DNA of 64,000 bases from Acanthosepion pharaonis (Eukaryota; Mollusca; Cephalopoda; Sepiida; Sepiidae): positions 1,577,501 through 1,641,500 of the forward strand of contig CAHIKZ030005495.1 of the NCBI GenBank assembly GCA_903632075.3. The letters are read 5' to 3'. This document shows, in pieces, positions 22,926 through 34,245 of the stretch (the first letter of the stretch is position 1; each line of letters begins with the position of its first letter). The notes under the pieces were generated by a model, which was not told where the DNA came from, searched no databases, and saw nothing but the letters and a program-made list of their open reading frames with translations. Both the position numbers and the translations under genes were made by a program.

Positions 22926-23305
22926 AACAGTAACATATATAATCCGGTGTTATAGATATTTTTATTTTTAAAAATAGTGCTCAATGTAAATTTACAGAGC
23001 ATTAATATTATAAATTAACTGATTTAAAATATGGTTTTTCGCTACAAAGTTCTAACCATGTTTCAAAGTGGAAGCTAAAAGCTTCGAATTTAATTTTGTA
23101 ATTAAATTAAAGACATTAGTTCCATTTCATCCTCAAGCGAATTTTGCTTGAAGATGAAATGAAACTAATGTCTTATATAAGTGGACACTGAAATAAACAA
23201 CAACCTGCTGCAACTCATTCTCCACTTTTATATTTATGTATACCCTATCTCTGATATTGAGCACTTTTATCCATAAATATATAAAAGCTTAAAACTATAT
23301 TTTTA

Positions 23306-23368
<63 letters not shown>

Positions 23369-23480
23369 AATTAATTGATTTAAAATATGGTTTTTTCCGC
23401 TACACAGTTCTAACCATGTTTCAAAAATAAAAATACCTATAAGAACACCGGATTATATATCTTACTGTTCTTTCTTTATA
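22921..23480. repeat. Composite inverted repeat with inner hairpin
   Basis: The left edge (AAAGAACAGTAACATATATA, ATCCGGTGTT) recurs inverted at the right edge (AACACCGGATTATATATCTT, ACTGTTCTTT). Inside, GATTTAAAATATGGTTTTT and GTTCTAACCATGTTTCAAA occur twice in direct orientation (23025-23075, 23370-23425), and 23111-23174 is a tight hairpin (GACATTAGTTCCATTTCATC and inverse). A (CA)n tract lies at 23309-23348. A related single arm is at 43310-43560. Confidence 0.75.
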
Positions 23481-23489
23481 TATATATAT

Positions 23490-24162
23490 ATATTACTTAT
23501 TATAAAACGCAGATTGTGTGTGTGTGTGTGTCTGTACGTTTATATATTGGATCGGATTTCCTACATTTTTCAACCCATTTCGACAAAACTTCACAGGACT
23601 GCGTAAAATTACCTTGCGGTGGTTCTGACAGCGCCGAAAATTGGAAAAACACAATTGTTTTGGCACGAAATCAATTTGAAAACACGATAAAACGATTCTG
23701 TCGCCAGAATGAAAGGGGGACAGCTCATATCGAGTTATACTTATTATAAAACCCAGGTTGTTTGTGTGTGTGTTCGTTTATATATGGGATCGGATTTCCT
23801 ACATTTTTCAACCGATTTCAACAAAACTTCACTTTTTTTTGGCAGGTAGTGTTTCTTATTGTCTTGCACACTTTTTTTCTTTATTTTTACATCCAGAATG
23901 CTTTAAAAATTCCATTTACAAGACAAGTGTTTATAATAAAATTCTGTTCAATCGGTAGACTCATAACGATTGAAAACAATGTTTTTGTTTGAGTTTGGGT
24001 TTGACCAATTCGTAAAAAAAAAAAAAAACTAATTAAGACATGCGTGTCCGTCAACCTTAAACAATAATCTTTGTCAATTTTATTTTTCAGTCTTTATGAT
24101 GGTCGATACTTGATCTAACTCTTACTGTTACATCCCCGGGCAACGCCGGGCTCTCCTGCTAG
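23490..24162 (+). mobile_element. Helitron-like element(s), two nested 5' ends
   Basis: The 3' end has a short GC hairpin CCCGGGCAACGCCGGG followed by CTCTCCTG and CTAG|T, matching the Helitron rule (hairpin then CTRR, inserted before T). The start ACTTATTATAAAAC(G/C)CAG, GGATCGGATTTCCTACATTT, TTCAACC.ATTTC occurs twice, at about 23494 and 23738, so a 5'-truncated or incomplete copy lies directly in front of a full-length short one. No Rep/helicase coding, so it is non-autonomous. Confidence 0.7.
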
Positions 24163-24179
24163 TATTTGATAAGAGTAGA

Positions 24180-24361
24180 TAGGTTTGCCTATTGTTCGGT
24201 TCACATTCCTCCTCTTTTCAACAGGAGTAGATGTTTATCCATTATTTCCTGTTTAGGACTGGCTTTCTGGTCCCTTCTAAATTCTACTTCAGCTCTATAC
24301 TCAAATATAAGTCAACACAGTAACCCTCTACCTTGAGTGGCTCTTGGGTCTTACATCGGTG
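24180..24361 (+). mobile_element. LINE/SINE 3' tail fragment
   Basis: CTTTTCAACAGGAGTAGATG and TGTTTAGGACTGGCTTTCTG are matched inverted at 37355-37445 and partly at 51698-51740. The end GTAACCCTCTACCTTGAGTG resembles the LINE 3' end at 38.9 kb (GTAAACCTCTACCTTTGAAT). It is followed by an (AT)n tail, as expected for a LINE tail expansion. Confidence 0.55.
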
Positions 24362-24385
24362 AATATATATATATATATATATATA

Positions 24386-25077
24386 AATTTGTTGATTTTA
24401 CTTATGTCACTAGATAATCCATTATATGAATAAAATAAAGCCCCCAAAATTACTTCTTGAAAACTCAACCCTAGGTTTATTAATGTATTTGGTCATAAAG
24501 TCAAGGCTCATGTCAAAATATCTGCTATATATGGGATGAAATGACCACGTGGAAAGTTCTGTTGTTAATGGTCAGAAGCTGAGAAGAATGGCCAAGAAAA
24601 AAGATGCGGGAAAAAGTAATTCATTTTCCCAAATATAGTTTTTTTTTTTTAATCATTTTGGAAATAAATGTTTATAAAAATCACTGCTATAGATTCTTAG
24701 TCTTTACCTGAAAAATTTAAAAAGAAAACGCACCTGAGAAAGAATGATGTTAAATTTAAAATTTTATTTTTCACTTACTACAGATAATTATTTTCCCATA
24801 GTGCTTAAAAAAAGAAATTTATATGATGTTTTTCGTTAGACAGGTGGTAAAATTGAAACATTTGATACAAAAGAAAAAAGAAAAGAAAAAAAGTTGCTAG
24901 CGATGAATGATAATTGGACCAAATCCAGTACCAGGGCCTTCTCACACCTTGGAGGACCCCCCTTCCTGAATGAGCACACCTTCAGAGGAGTACCCATACT
25001 CAGCACGCTTATACAATTGCGGGTTGGTGTAGCTATTTAACCCATCATTGGAGGTCTTGAATTCAGAGCTGTCCTTC
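24386..25077. other. No gene seen
   Basis: AT-rich, with a slightly GC-richer patch at 24920-25080 that leads into the SINE tail. Nothing recognised. Confidence 0.5.
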
Positions 25078-25268
25078 TCCTAGACTGGTTTCCAGCCAAG
25101 GCTATAGACCCATGCTATTTTAACTATAGCTAGAATGAGAAGAGATGGATTCATACCTTTTCCAAGGGTATTAGCATGCAAGTGAATGCAATGAACTCGA
25201 CTGGAGTTCGATCTTGGCTTTCCGCTTCCTAAGTCCGAGCCACTATCCATTACTTCATCGAGCCTCCA
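25078..25268 (-). mobile_element. tRNA-derived SINE
   Basis: On the minus strand it begins GAGGCTCGATGAAGTAATGG (box A region), then the degenerate box B AAGATCGAACTCC, then TGCTAATACCCTTGG and AAAGGTATGAATCC, ending CTGGAAACCAGTCTAGGAG. Pol III promoter boxes show derivation from a tRNA. Same family as 25384-25758, 36411-36945 and 58060-58245. Confidence 0.8.
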
Positions 25269-25383
25269 CAAACATTTGGTATATATGTAAATTTTCTATT
25301 CTCTTGAAATTATTTCCTTATATTTTTTGTGTGTGTTTAATTATTTTAACTTTTTATTTTTCAATCATTATTCAGTCAGTTAT

Positions 25384-25758
25384 GTGTCATGTGATATAAG
25401 CGCTTAGGCGATCATGTATCTTTCGATACATGACTGATGAGGCAGAGTTTTTTCCCGCAGTAGGTTACCATTTCTTTCTGTGGTGGACCAGTTGCCATCC
25501 AAGGCTATAGAACCCAGTCTGTCCTGCTATTTAACCATAGCTGGGGGGGAGAAGAAGAGGATTCATACCTTTCCCAAGAGTATTAGCACGCCAGTCAGTT
25601 ATGTGTCATGTGTGATACACGCTTAGGCGATCATATATCAGATTTTCTTCCCAAGGGTATTAGCACATAAGTGAATGTAATGGATTCGACTGGAATTCGA
25701 ACTCGGCGCCCCGATTCCTCAATTTAAAATACTATCCATTGCTCCACCATGCCTCCTA
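25384..25758 (-). mobile_element. tRNA-derived SINE with duplicated tail
   Basis: Head on the minus strand: GGAGGCATGGTGGAGCAATG, box B GAGTTCGAATTCC. The tail module (GTGCTAATAC.CTTGGGAA... to CATAACTGACTG) is present twice, with a junction like the one in the plus-strand copy at 36.7 kb. The core TACATGATCGCCTAAGC marks the end of each module. Confidence 0.8.
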
Positions 25759-26018
25759 TTACCATAACAATTAGTTAAAAATCAACCTTCATTTTACGAG
25801 TGTGAATGCTGTGTATATTGTGCATATAGGCAGCAATCCTTTTTGTTAATACAACTTTTGTAAAATACTACAGACAAGTGATACGTTTGTACTTTTCTTT
25901 CTTGTTCACAAGATAACATCGTTCAAGGTTCAATATGGTCAAAACGTTTGGACATTCGGGACTTGAGGAGGGAATGAAAAGCTATCCAACTTAGCCAATG
26001 TCCCACTTAAGAGGTTCT

Positions 26019-26021
<3 letters not shown>

Positions 26022-26105
<84 letters not shown>
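26022..26105. repeat. (AT)n, ~84 bp
   Basis: Uninterrupted AT dinucleotides, one of the longest in the window. Confidence 0.97.
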
Positions 26106-26108
<3 letters not shown>

Positions 26109-26349
26109 ATAATCTTATAAGTATAAGAAATTATACTGCTCGAAAACCTTAGGTGTCTTGATTAGCAAATAATCAAACCAATACCAAAGGGGAAAAAACG
26201 TATAAAAATGAAATAGACAAGAACATGTACGTTAACCGAAAGTAATCGTCTAGCATGCAAGTCCAAAGCCCAAAGAAAAAAAAAAACCCAATACGTGTAA
26301 GCAAATTAACTAAATAAAGGGCTCAATACAATAAGTAGAGCAGACCTCG

Positions 26350-26468
26350 TTAAACCTAGAGAGCCAGACAACCTACCACGGTTTCACTTAAGCGGATCGT
26401 CAGGGAAGGCTGGCTTTGAAGGCTGACGATCCGCTTAGGTGAAATCTTGGTAGGATTGTCTCTAGGTT

Positions 26469-26472
<4 letters not shown>
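26350..26472. repeat. Foldback hairpin, ~54-bp arms
   Basis: GTTAAACCTAGAGAGCCAGA and CACTTAAGCGGATCGTCAG on the left pair with CTGACGATCCGCTTAGGTGA and TTGTCTCTAGGTTTAAC on the right, across a ~15-base loop. (AT)n follows at 26473-26532. Confidence 0.9.
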
Positions 26473-26535
<63 letters not shown>

Positions 26536-26546
26536 CAACGTCGATA

Positions 26547-26690
26547 GCACAAGTCAGTGTTTCATGCGGTGTTGCAATCTTCAGGTGCTGAGTTTTATTC
26601 TGACTGTTAAAACGAACCTCATTACGGTTAGAATATACTCAGCACCTGAAGATTGCAATACCGCATGAAACTCTGAGCTGTACTATTGAA
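26547..26690. repeat. Foldback hairpin, ~55-bp arms
   Basis: TTTCATGCGGTGTTGCAATC, TTCAGGTGCTGAG pairs with CTCAGCACCTGAA, GATTGCAATACCGCATGAAA. Placed just 3' of (AT)n 26473-26532, so two unrelated foldbacks share one (AT)n spacer. A single arm recurs at 19485-19580. Confidence 0.9.
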
Positions 26691-26699
26691 ATTGGATAT

Positions 26700-28737
26700 T
26701 ACGTATATTCACTAATATATACTTATAGCTTGGACTGAAGTGAGAGGAAATTCCACTTATCAAGTATTAGAATACATGAAAATGCACTCGTTGATGTGAT
26801 ATAGCCAGATGGTTTTAATGGCCCGTAGCTAAAAGTATCTAAGGAAACATCGTGTAATGAAACCAAATTTGTTTAGAGTTACATCTTTTATGATATTTTT
26901 TTTCGGTGTGTGGGGGGGGATTTCTTGAAAATTCTAAGTCTTCAAACAAGATTAGGATTAGATTAGGATGACGAGAGACTTAGTTAAAAAGGGTAGAAAA
27001 TACAAAAAAAAAAAAAAGCATCATTTCATTATATCAGTGAAGCAGATTTATATTTTACAGAATATTTTTATTGTTTAATTTATACTTCACTCCCCCGTGA
27101 GGTTTGACTGTGATAGAAAATGGGATTGTTTGAGTAGGGACGTTTTACTTTTTTTTTTTTTTTTTGGTTTCACTCTAACCTCAAAATTGAATCCAGCAAA
27201 ATCTTCTAAAGTCCCTCTCTGCACTTAAGGAAAATCCCACTTAATTTGAAAAATTAAAGAGATCTATTATACAAAAACCAAGAAAAAATAATAAATTGTT
27301 TCAACGAAAATCCGAAATTAAGCAGGGTCTTGCTTATCTAGAGAAATTAAAATAGGTTTGACACAGCGAAACCTATAGTGGGAATAATAAAAATTATTAC
27401 ACTTAATAAAAGTTTCACTTAAGTGGGGCCCCTTTTCTGGGGAGAAAATCAATGTGGTTTGACACAGCAAAAGCTAGTGGAGATAATGATGGGTCCTAAG
27501 CCATGACTTCTTATCCCAGTTCATTTTTGTGCTTGTAAAATCTACAGTACTCACGTCCTATATTTTTCTTTGCTTCTTTTTTCCTCCATTATTGTATATA
27601 TAAAATTAAATTTAAAAAGAAAATTATTTTAAAAAAATAACCCTCAACACTTATTTTTTACCAACCCATAAACTTTAAAGAGTGGTGTGGCTTGGCTCAT
27701 CTTGTAAAGAAATTTGTCTTTTTTGTGTTGTCATTTTTATTTATTTATTATTTATTTATTACCTCACAATCTGTATCCACCGTAATCATTTGTGGTCTTG
27801 TAAAATCCACTTCCGATTCTTAATAATTGATCCTTCTTCTTTTCATATTCTCTCAACATTGCTGTCTATTAAAAGACAAATACTCACATGATTTTTTTTT
27901 TGCGAATTTAGTTTGTCCTCACAGACTTCCTTTAGCGATGTCCTGGTTTTTGATTTGTTGTGAGAATGGCAAATATTGTCTAGTGTTGGCTTTAGTTTAA
28001 CAACTGTAACCTGACTTTTCACTTGGTATTCGGGCAAGACAGACATGGAATTTGGTTCCATCGGAATTTTTTTTTAGTTTTGAAATTCTAAGTTATTGTT
28101 TAAACCGATTTGATCAATGGCTTCCCTCTGCCCAACCCCTGTGATTCCTGCTGACGAGATCTTTTCTTTTTTTAGATTCTATTTACTAGTAGCAGCCCCG
28201 ACCACCTGTCTACCCACCACCCACCACCCACCACTTTTTTTACGTGTTTGTTGTTGTTGTTTTTTTGCTTTTTATTTTTTTCGATTTTATTTATTTTATT
28301 CAAATTTTTATTGTTATTGCATTTTTCACCCCCACATCATTATGGCTTTTAATTATTACTATTATTATTTCTGAGATTTTATCCTTAAGTAGGGTAAAAA
28401 GACGAAAAAATGAAAATAATGATAAATATGAAGGATAGATTATTTCAAGACAGACACGGACGCAATAAAAAAATAATATATTTTCTTTTTTGTTGTTAAG
28501 GTGGGACGGGTGGATATATCTATTTATGTCTCATCAAAAAAAATTTTTTTTTAAAGACAAAAAGTGACTTATTACAAAAAAATACAAAAAAAAAAGACAT
28601 TATGAAAAAAGGCACAATTGAACAGACGAACACACAAACAAAAAATATACAAAACAAACTAATGTATAAAAATAAAAATTGACTGAATATCAGTTTTGTT
28701 GAAAACCAATCTCTTTTTTCTTTTTTTTTTTTCTACA
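26700..28737. other. No gene seen; fragments of repeats
   Basis: Contains two related pieces with GGTTTGACACAGC(G/A)AAA (27357 and 27457), poly-T runs and a TG/CA-poor AT background. Open frames here are short and without recognisable domains. Confidence 0.5.
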
Positions 28738-28926
28738 ATGACAACGAAATGTTGTTACTATGATACATTGATTCAATCAGATGAAACACCAGAAAGCTTT
28801 ACTCCATGGAGAGAAAACAGACTAGACCACCAGCCAATGAAAATAACAGACGTACTGAAGAAGAAAACAATTGAACAAATGAACATAAGCTTTGCTCAAG
28901 TAATCCGACCAGTAGACACAGTGTAG
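28738..28926 (+). CDS. Orphan ORF, 62 codons, unidentified
   Basis: From ATG 28738 the frame reads MTTKCCYYDTLIQSDETPES, then a hydrophilic stretch with TPWRENRLDHQPMKITDVLK and IEQMNISFAQVI, ending at TAG 28926. Composition is less AT-biased than its flanks and it is free of microsatellite sequence, which makes it stand out. A T-rich tract precedes it, but the expected AG acceptor is absent. It may be a transposon fragment, a single exon or chance. I recognise no family and infer no function. Confidence 0.25.
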   Translation: MTTKCCYYDTLIQSDETPESFTPWRENRLDHQPMKITDVLKKKTIEQMNISFAQVIRPVDTV

Positions 28927-29269
28927 ATATAAATACCACATGCCAGAACTAAGACGTTAAATATATGCCCACAAAACTATCAAGACTTCAGAATTTTATG
29001 AGACGTTGTGGAATGCATAAAAAAGCCCTGGTCAAAATCATTTGATTCTATGGAATCTCTAAATTTAAATCTGGCAATTTTCATTCATTGATCGATTTGT
29101 TTTCTTCGGCTTATCAACCCTTTGCAGGTTATTTAAAGCAGATTATTTAAAAAAATTCTTATAAGAATTTTTTTTAGAAAAAAAATCTGATTTTTTAGAA
29201 AAAATTTCTTATAAGAATTTTTTTCTTTGAGATAATAATAATCTACTAATAGAAGCTCTAATAGTTAAC

Positions 29270-29412
29270 CCATAGCTGTGGGAGAGAAGAGGTGGATTTC
29301 TATTTTTCCCCAAGGTTATTTGCACGTAAGTGAATAACAAACTGGAATTGGAACCCTACTCTCAGATTTGCAATTTTGACCTATTATCTGTTGCCTCAAC
29401 GTCACATCCAAA
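29270..29412 (-). mobile_element. Degenerate tRNA-derived SINE
   Basis: Contains ACCCATAGCTGTGGG, GAGAGAAGAGGTGGATTTCT and GTTATTTGCACGTAAGTGAA, then AACTGGAATTGGAACCC (decayed box B), in the order seen for the minus-strand SINEs at 25 kb. Confidence 0.6.
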
Positions 29413-29689
29413 ACATGTATCAATAAATCATTTTTATCTAAAAAAAAAAAATTCTTACCATCTAAAAATATTCCCTGGCTTTAAATAACTTGCAAAATGT
29501 TGATAAGTCATATAAAAAAATGAATCAATCAAATTGTGGGATCATTTGCTGGAAACAGGGCAAGCAATAAACTAAGCAATGCTTAAAAAGAACAAGATAA
29601 CATATCCCTAAACATGGATAGTGGAATGAGAACAGTCTGCTCCCTGTAGATTAAATAAAGGGTTCAGTTTGAAATTCCCTGAAGTTTAC

Positions 29690-29825
29690 CTGAATTGACA
29701 GACTACTGAAAAAGGCTGTGGAGCTCAACAGCCAGAATGTTATAACAACGGTAGATGAGGACATTAGTCCGCGTGTAAATAATGATAACTCCTCATCCCA
29801 GAAATTCAGACAAAATTTTTTTTCT
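29690..29825 (+). mobile_element. SINE tail fragment (32-kb family)
   Basis: AAAAGGCTGTGGAGCTCAAC, CCAGAATGTTATAACAACGG and ATAATGATAACTCCTCATCC parallel the second half of the SINE at 32200-32480 (GAAGGCCGGAGCGTACCACG, TAAATAATCATAATGCCTCA). The head is missing. Confidence 0.5.
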
Positions 29826-30713
29826 TAACTCTTAACTCTTGATCGGTTACAGCAGCATTTTTTTTTTTTAACCAAGTATCTCTAGATTTTCCAGCAGTAA
29901 TTTGGCAGATTCCATGGTTAAATTTTTGGTGTCATGTGAAAAAAAAGAAAACAAAAAAAAAAAACTGATTTCATAAAAAAGAAGGATGACTTTTGATAAT
30001 GGTGTCTAGCTGAAGGACAAGTTACTTTAATAATTCATCTCCTTCAAGACATGCTTCTGTTATAATTCATGAAATTGGTGATGATATTTCTTCATTCTAA
30101 AAGTAAAGATCTGAAATTTCATCATTCTAAAAACAGCCTCTCCACCAGTAATGATTCATAATGATGATATTTCATCATCCTAGAAATAGAGATCTGAAAC
30201 TTCATTATAAAAGTGACCTTTCCACCACAAGCAAAAGTAGCAGTAGTAAAAAGAAAAACACAGACGTATCTTCTTCGCTCCGTGAAAATCCAGATTTGAC
30301 GATTTCAAATGCTGCCCTTAACCATGAAATTTTCGGAGCAATTATAAAAAAGTAAGCCCAAAATTTTAAAGAAATAAAAAGAGATAATGTCCCTGAGAAC
30401 AGTTAACACATACAAAATCAGTATTGTAAATAACGTTACGAAAAGAAAAATACACATTCTTGGCATTAACTACAACACGTGTTTCAAAGTTTGATTGTTT
30501 TATGTTATTGTTGTACGTTTTATTCATTTCATTTTCAGTATAAAAAAGAGAAAAGGAATCCTCTATCAACGACTAATACATGTAACACAACTCAACATCA
30601 ATCCAGTTACACTTCATCGCTCAATAACTGTTAATAATTCATTTTTGACTTGCTTTTCATTCATATTGATTTTTACGGACAATTAATATAAAATGTAAGA
30701 GCTTAAGAATTCA
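29826..30713. other. No gene seen
   Basis: AT-rich with TTTCATCATTCTAAAA-type local repetition (30080-30190). A 64-codon frame at 30161-30355 has a serine/lysine run and no recognisable domain. Confidence 0.5.
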
Positions 30714-31475
30714 CTAGATGAAGTATTGTCAATTATTATTCATTTTGGACTAGTATTTCTTTCATCTTATTTCTCTTGCTTTTTATTCAAGGCTTATTCT
30801 TTATTTCTCATCTGCCCTGCTTACTTAAATATGCTTTATTACTAGTAGTATTAATAGGATTCAAATTTCTTAGATGAAGCATTGTCAATTATTATTCATT
30901 TTGGACTAGTATTTCAATTATTTTCATCTTATTTCTCTTCTTTTTATTCAAGGCTTATTCTTTTATTTCTCATCTGCCCTGCCTTTACTTAAATATGCTT
31001 TATTACTAGTAGTATTAATAGGATTCAAATTTCTTAGATGAAGCATTGTCAATTATTATTCATTTTGGACTAGTATTTTTTTTCATCTTATTTCTCTTGC
31101 TTTTTATTCAAGGCTTATTCTTTATTTCTCATCTGTCCTGCTTACTTAAATATTTATTTTTTATTAGATAGCATTGTAGTATTCATTTTAATCTTAGCTT
31201 TTTATTTCAAACTTTTCTTTACTAGATGAATTGTCAATTATTATTCATTTTGTCAATTATTATTCATTTTGGACTAGTATTTCTTTCATCTTATTTCTCT
31301 TGCTTTTTTATTCAAGGCTTATTCTTTATTTTCTCATCTGCTTATTCCCTGCTTACTTAAATATGCTTTATTACTAGTAGTATTAATAGGATTCAAATTT
31401 CTTAGATGTAGTATTGTCAATTATTATTAATTTTGGACTAGTATTTCTTTCATTTTATTTCTCTTGCTTTTTATT
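30714..31475 (-). repeat. 156-bp satellite block, inverted
   Basis: About five units of the reverse complement of the 9.05-13.36 kb satellite: TTGTCAATTATTATTCATTT, TGGACTAGTATTTCTTTCAT, CTCATCTGCCCTGCTTACTT, TTACTAGTAGTATTAATAGG. The unit near 31150-31260 is scrambled, as in the main array. Flanks show no inverted-repeat transition, so it is a separate insertion and not the far half of a palindrome. Confidence 0.95.
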
Positions 31476-31904
31476 GCAAATAGCGCTTCGGGTGTTAAGT
31501 AAGCACTTTAAATGCCTTAAATTTAAGAACGCTCCAACGTGATTTAAACTCGTACACTTTTCCGTTTGTTGTGTGATTGTCTTAACACAACCTTTATCTG
31601 CGCTCGAACACCAACTTCAACTATTTCACTCATCGGACAGATTTTTAAATTCTTTCTTACACCCAATTGAGATCTCTATCCGCAAAAGTTTTTGCTATCT
31701 TTCTGATGGAATATGAGATGTGTTATCCATTGTGATCTACTGGAACCTGGAAGGATCATCACTGTCTTTGTTAATTGCTGGCAACTTGAACAGGTAAACT
31801 TGGTAAACAAGAATAGGTATTATATTTTCCATCGTGGCAATGCAAGGGGACACTTTTAAAAAGACCCCCCTCCCCCCAAAAAAATAAGATCATTAGGATG
31901 TTTT

Positions 31905-32115
31905 TTTCTTCAATCGCCATACACAACAGATTTAGCACCTACAGATTTTAATTTCTTTTCCTCACTAAAAACATTTCAAACGTGGCAAAACATTCAGAAA
32001 CGAAGAAGTTAAAAACAGCGTTTCAAACTTTTGTTTTAGGCGTAAAACTTTAGGCGTAAAAAATTTGCCTCCCATTTGTTGGAAATGAAACCTATTATAT
32101 TTTAGATAAATAATA
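31905..32115 (+). pseudogene. Mariner transposase C-terminus
   Basis: Frame pieces read SPYTTDLAPTDFNFFSSLKT (the region holding the third catalytic Asp, normally SPDLAPTDF), then a frameshifted RNEEVKNSVSNF-like segment, then VGNETYYILDK and a stop near 32114. In intact relatives this region reads as a Trp-Gln segment followed by an NG.YIID-like end. Only the last third of the gene survives, in at least two frames. Confidence 0.65.
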
Positions 32116-32199
32116 TTTAAAACATTTTTCCAAAACATTTTTGTGCAAAATTTTATTTATTTTTATAAACGGACATTTACATTATTGACATTATACGGA

Positions 32200-32480
32200 G
32201 GACATATGGCCTAGTGGATAAGGGCGTTGGTTAGATCCAATGACTAGACCCAAAGAATTGTGAGTTCAATACCAGGCTACAGTAATGGTGAACCAAAATA
32301 GTTGAAGAGTTGAGTTAAAAGTTGGAAGATTCATGGAATTAGAACAATCTATTCCGGTGGACAGTCCAGTGAAGAAGGCCGGAGCGTACCACGACTGAAA
32401 CGTGAATATGACAATGACAACAAGGATAACAATTTGAATAATGTAAATAATCATAATGCCTCATCTCAGAGATATAGACA
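32200..32480 (+). mobile_element. tRNA-derived SINE
   Basis: Begins ATGGCCTAGTGGATAAGGGC (box A) and has GTGAGTTCAATACCAGGC (box B) ~50 bp later, the spacing of an internal pol III promoter. The body contains GAAGGCCGGAGCGTACCACG and it ends around AATGCCTCATCTCAGAGA. Different family from the SINE at 25 and 36 kb; a tail of the same family is at 29.7 kb. Confidence 0.82.
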
Positions 32481-33039
32481 GATAAACGGACATATTGACA
32501 GAAAATTCAAACAAAACTAGTTGGGGTAACAAAAATATATTACCATAAAATGGTATCAAAATGATACGATAATTAACAAAAACTCAAAACAAAACAAAAC
32601 AGCTAATTTGTTTTATAAGTCCTCTTTCATCAGAGTAAAGACCGAAAATCTGTACAGTGACTAAGAATTGCAACCCAAGGCAAGTGTTATATGAAACAAA
32701 ATATAACATATGCTAATTGCCTTATGCTTACAGAGAGATGGCTGGTAGGACAATATACACAGATTCCAACAGTTTCAATTGAAACTCTGAATTAGGCTTG
32801 CTCAGCATAGTGGATATGTTCAGATTGTTTTTTTTTTAATAATATGTTCAGCAGATTTTCTTTCATATAAGATTTGTATTAGGTTTTCATTTTTTAGTTA
32901 TTGTGTGAAATGTTGGTTCTCGATCTTTGCTCCTATGAGAGAGGACCGATAAACTGGTTTAGATGTTCTTGTTAATTGTTGTTGCCTTTTAATATTACCA
33001 TATATATTTTTTGTTAACCCTACACCTTTTTTATTATAA

Positions 33040-33720
33040 ATTTTCTTTTGATATGTCCACTTCTTGGCAGATCTTCTATTATTGCAACGTGTGATATTGT
33101 TATGGTCCGGTTCCTTGTATCACGGTGATGGTCCAAGATAGAACCAATAAAGAAGAACTCGAACACAGGTATGGAATAACACAGATATATTACAAACAGG
33201 AATATATACAGAGAAGTAGAAGTGTTAGTATGAACAATCAGGTTTAGTAGAGAGGACAATGTAATCTCGACCAGTATTACTATTCCAATGTCTTGCAGTA
33301 ATTGTCTGAATGCGACTCTGTTTCGGACTGCCTCTGACTCGGCCCTTGACTCCACTTGAACTACTGACTGACTGACTCCTTGCCTACTCCTGAGGTGCAG
33401 TATTTATTAAGTATGGAATAGTCCATTATTATTATTATTATGGGTAAGGTCCCATAACAGATATTTAATTAAAAAGGTGATGGAAACAGAAACAAAAAGA
33501 AAAAAACAGTCTAAATGAAATCATCTAGATTATATACCGAAAATATGTTAAAAAATTATTTTTAAATTTAAAAGTCTCAGCGTCTCTCTTTTGTCACATC
33601 AACATAAATGGATGAAACATGTCACACGGAAACTTTTATCCCCTTTGTCATATTTCTTTCCCCTAAAATATCAATAATTAAATGAATTTCCCTTACATTT
33701 CTTTTTGTATCTTTTCTGGT
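33040..33720 (+). repeat. Dispersed repeat family C, copy 2 (with LTR)
   Basis: CTTGGCAGATCTTCTATTAT precedes and GATATTTAATTAAAAAGGTG with GGAAACAGAAACAAAAAG follows the LTR at 33098-33459; copy 1 at 22.4-22.86 kb has these adjacent. The right part shares TTGTCACATCAACAT and CTTTGTCATA with copy 1. Confidence 0.8.
33098..33459 (-). mobile_element. Solo LTR, 362 bp, with 5-bp TSD
   Basis: Begins TGTTATGG and ends CCATAACA, flanked by a perfect 5-bp duplication GATAT (33093-33097, 33460-33464). The uninterrupted sequence of family C copy 1 confirms the site. On the minus strand there is a TATA-like ATAAATA followed ~30 bases later by TCAGTCAGTCAGT, resembling an invertebrate initiator, so I infer minus orientation. 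No internal region nearby: a solo LTR. Confidence 0.92.
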
Positions 33721-33879
33721 AAACTGAAATCACTTTCAAACATTCTATATATATTAAGTGAAGTTAGTGTGTGTTGATTTTACCATATAATTTCAAGTGG
33801 AATTACATATTTTAAAATAAAATAGTATAAAGTAATTTAAACAAAATAATATAAATAAAATAAAATAAAATTACATCAC

Positions 33880-34245
33880 TTTGCTATCTAATTAAAACTG
33901 AAGTTATTTAATTTTCACTGAAATTGTATAATTTATACTAATTTTGCATAATCTGAAATTGCATAATTTAAACTTAAATTGCACAATTTAAACTTCAATT
34001 GTACAATTTAAACTTGAATTACATAATTTAAACTTAACTTGTACAAATTAAACTAAAATTATATAATTTAAACGTAATTTATATAATTTAAACTGAAATT
34101 ACATAATTTAAACTTAAATTGCACAATTTAAACTTAAATTGCATAATTAAAACTAAAATGACACAATTTAAATTGAAATTGCATAATTTAAACTTAAAAT
34201 TACATAATTCAAACTTAAACTGCATAATTTAAAGCAAAATCACAT
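33880..34245. repeat. ~20-bp minisatellite
   Basis: About 17 imperfect units of AAATTGCATAATTTAAACTT. Each carries the self-complementary TTTAAA core, so the array could form weak cruciforms. Confidence 0.9.

Noticed and set aside
30366..30686. Overlapping 60-70 codon frames on both strands
   Set aside because: Random open frames in AT-rich DNA; no domain, and neither strand is favoured.
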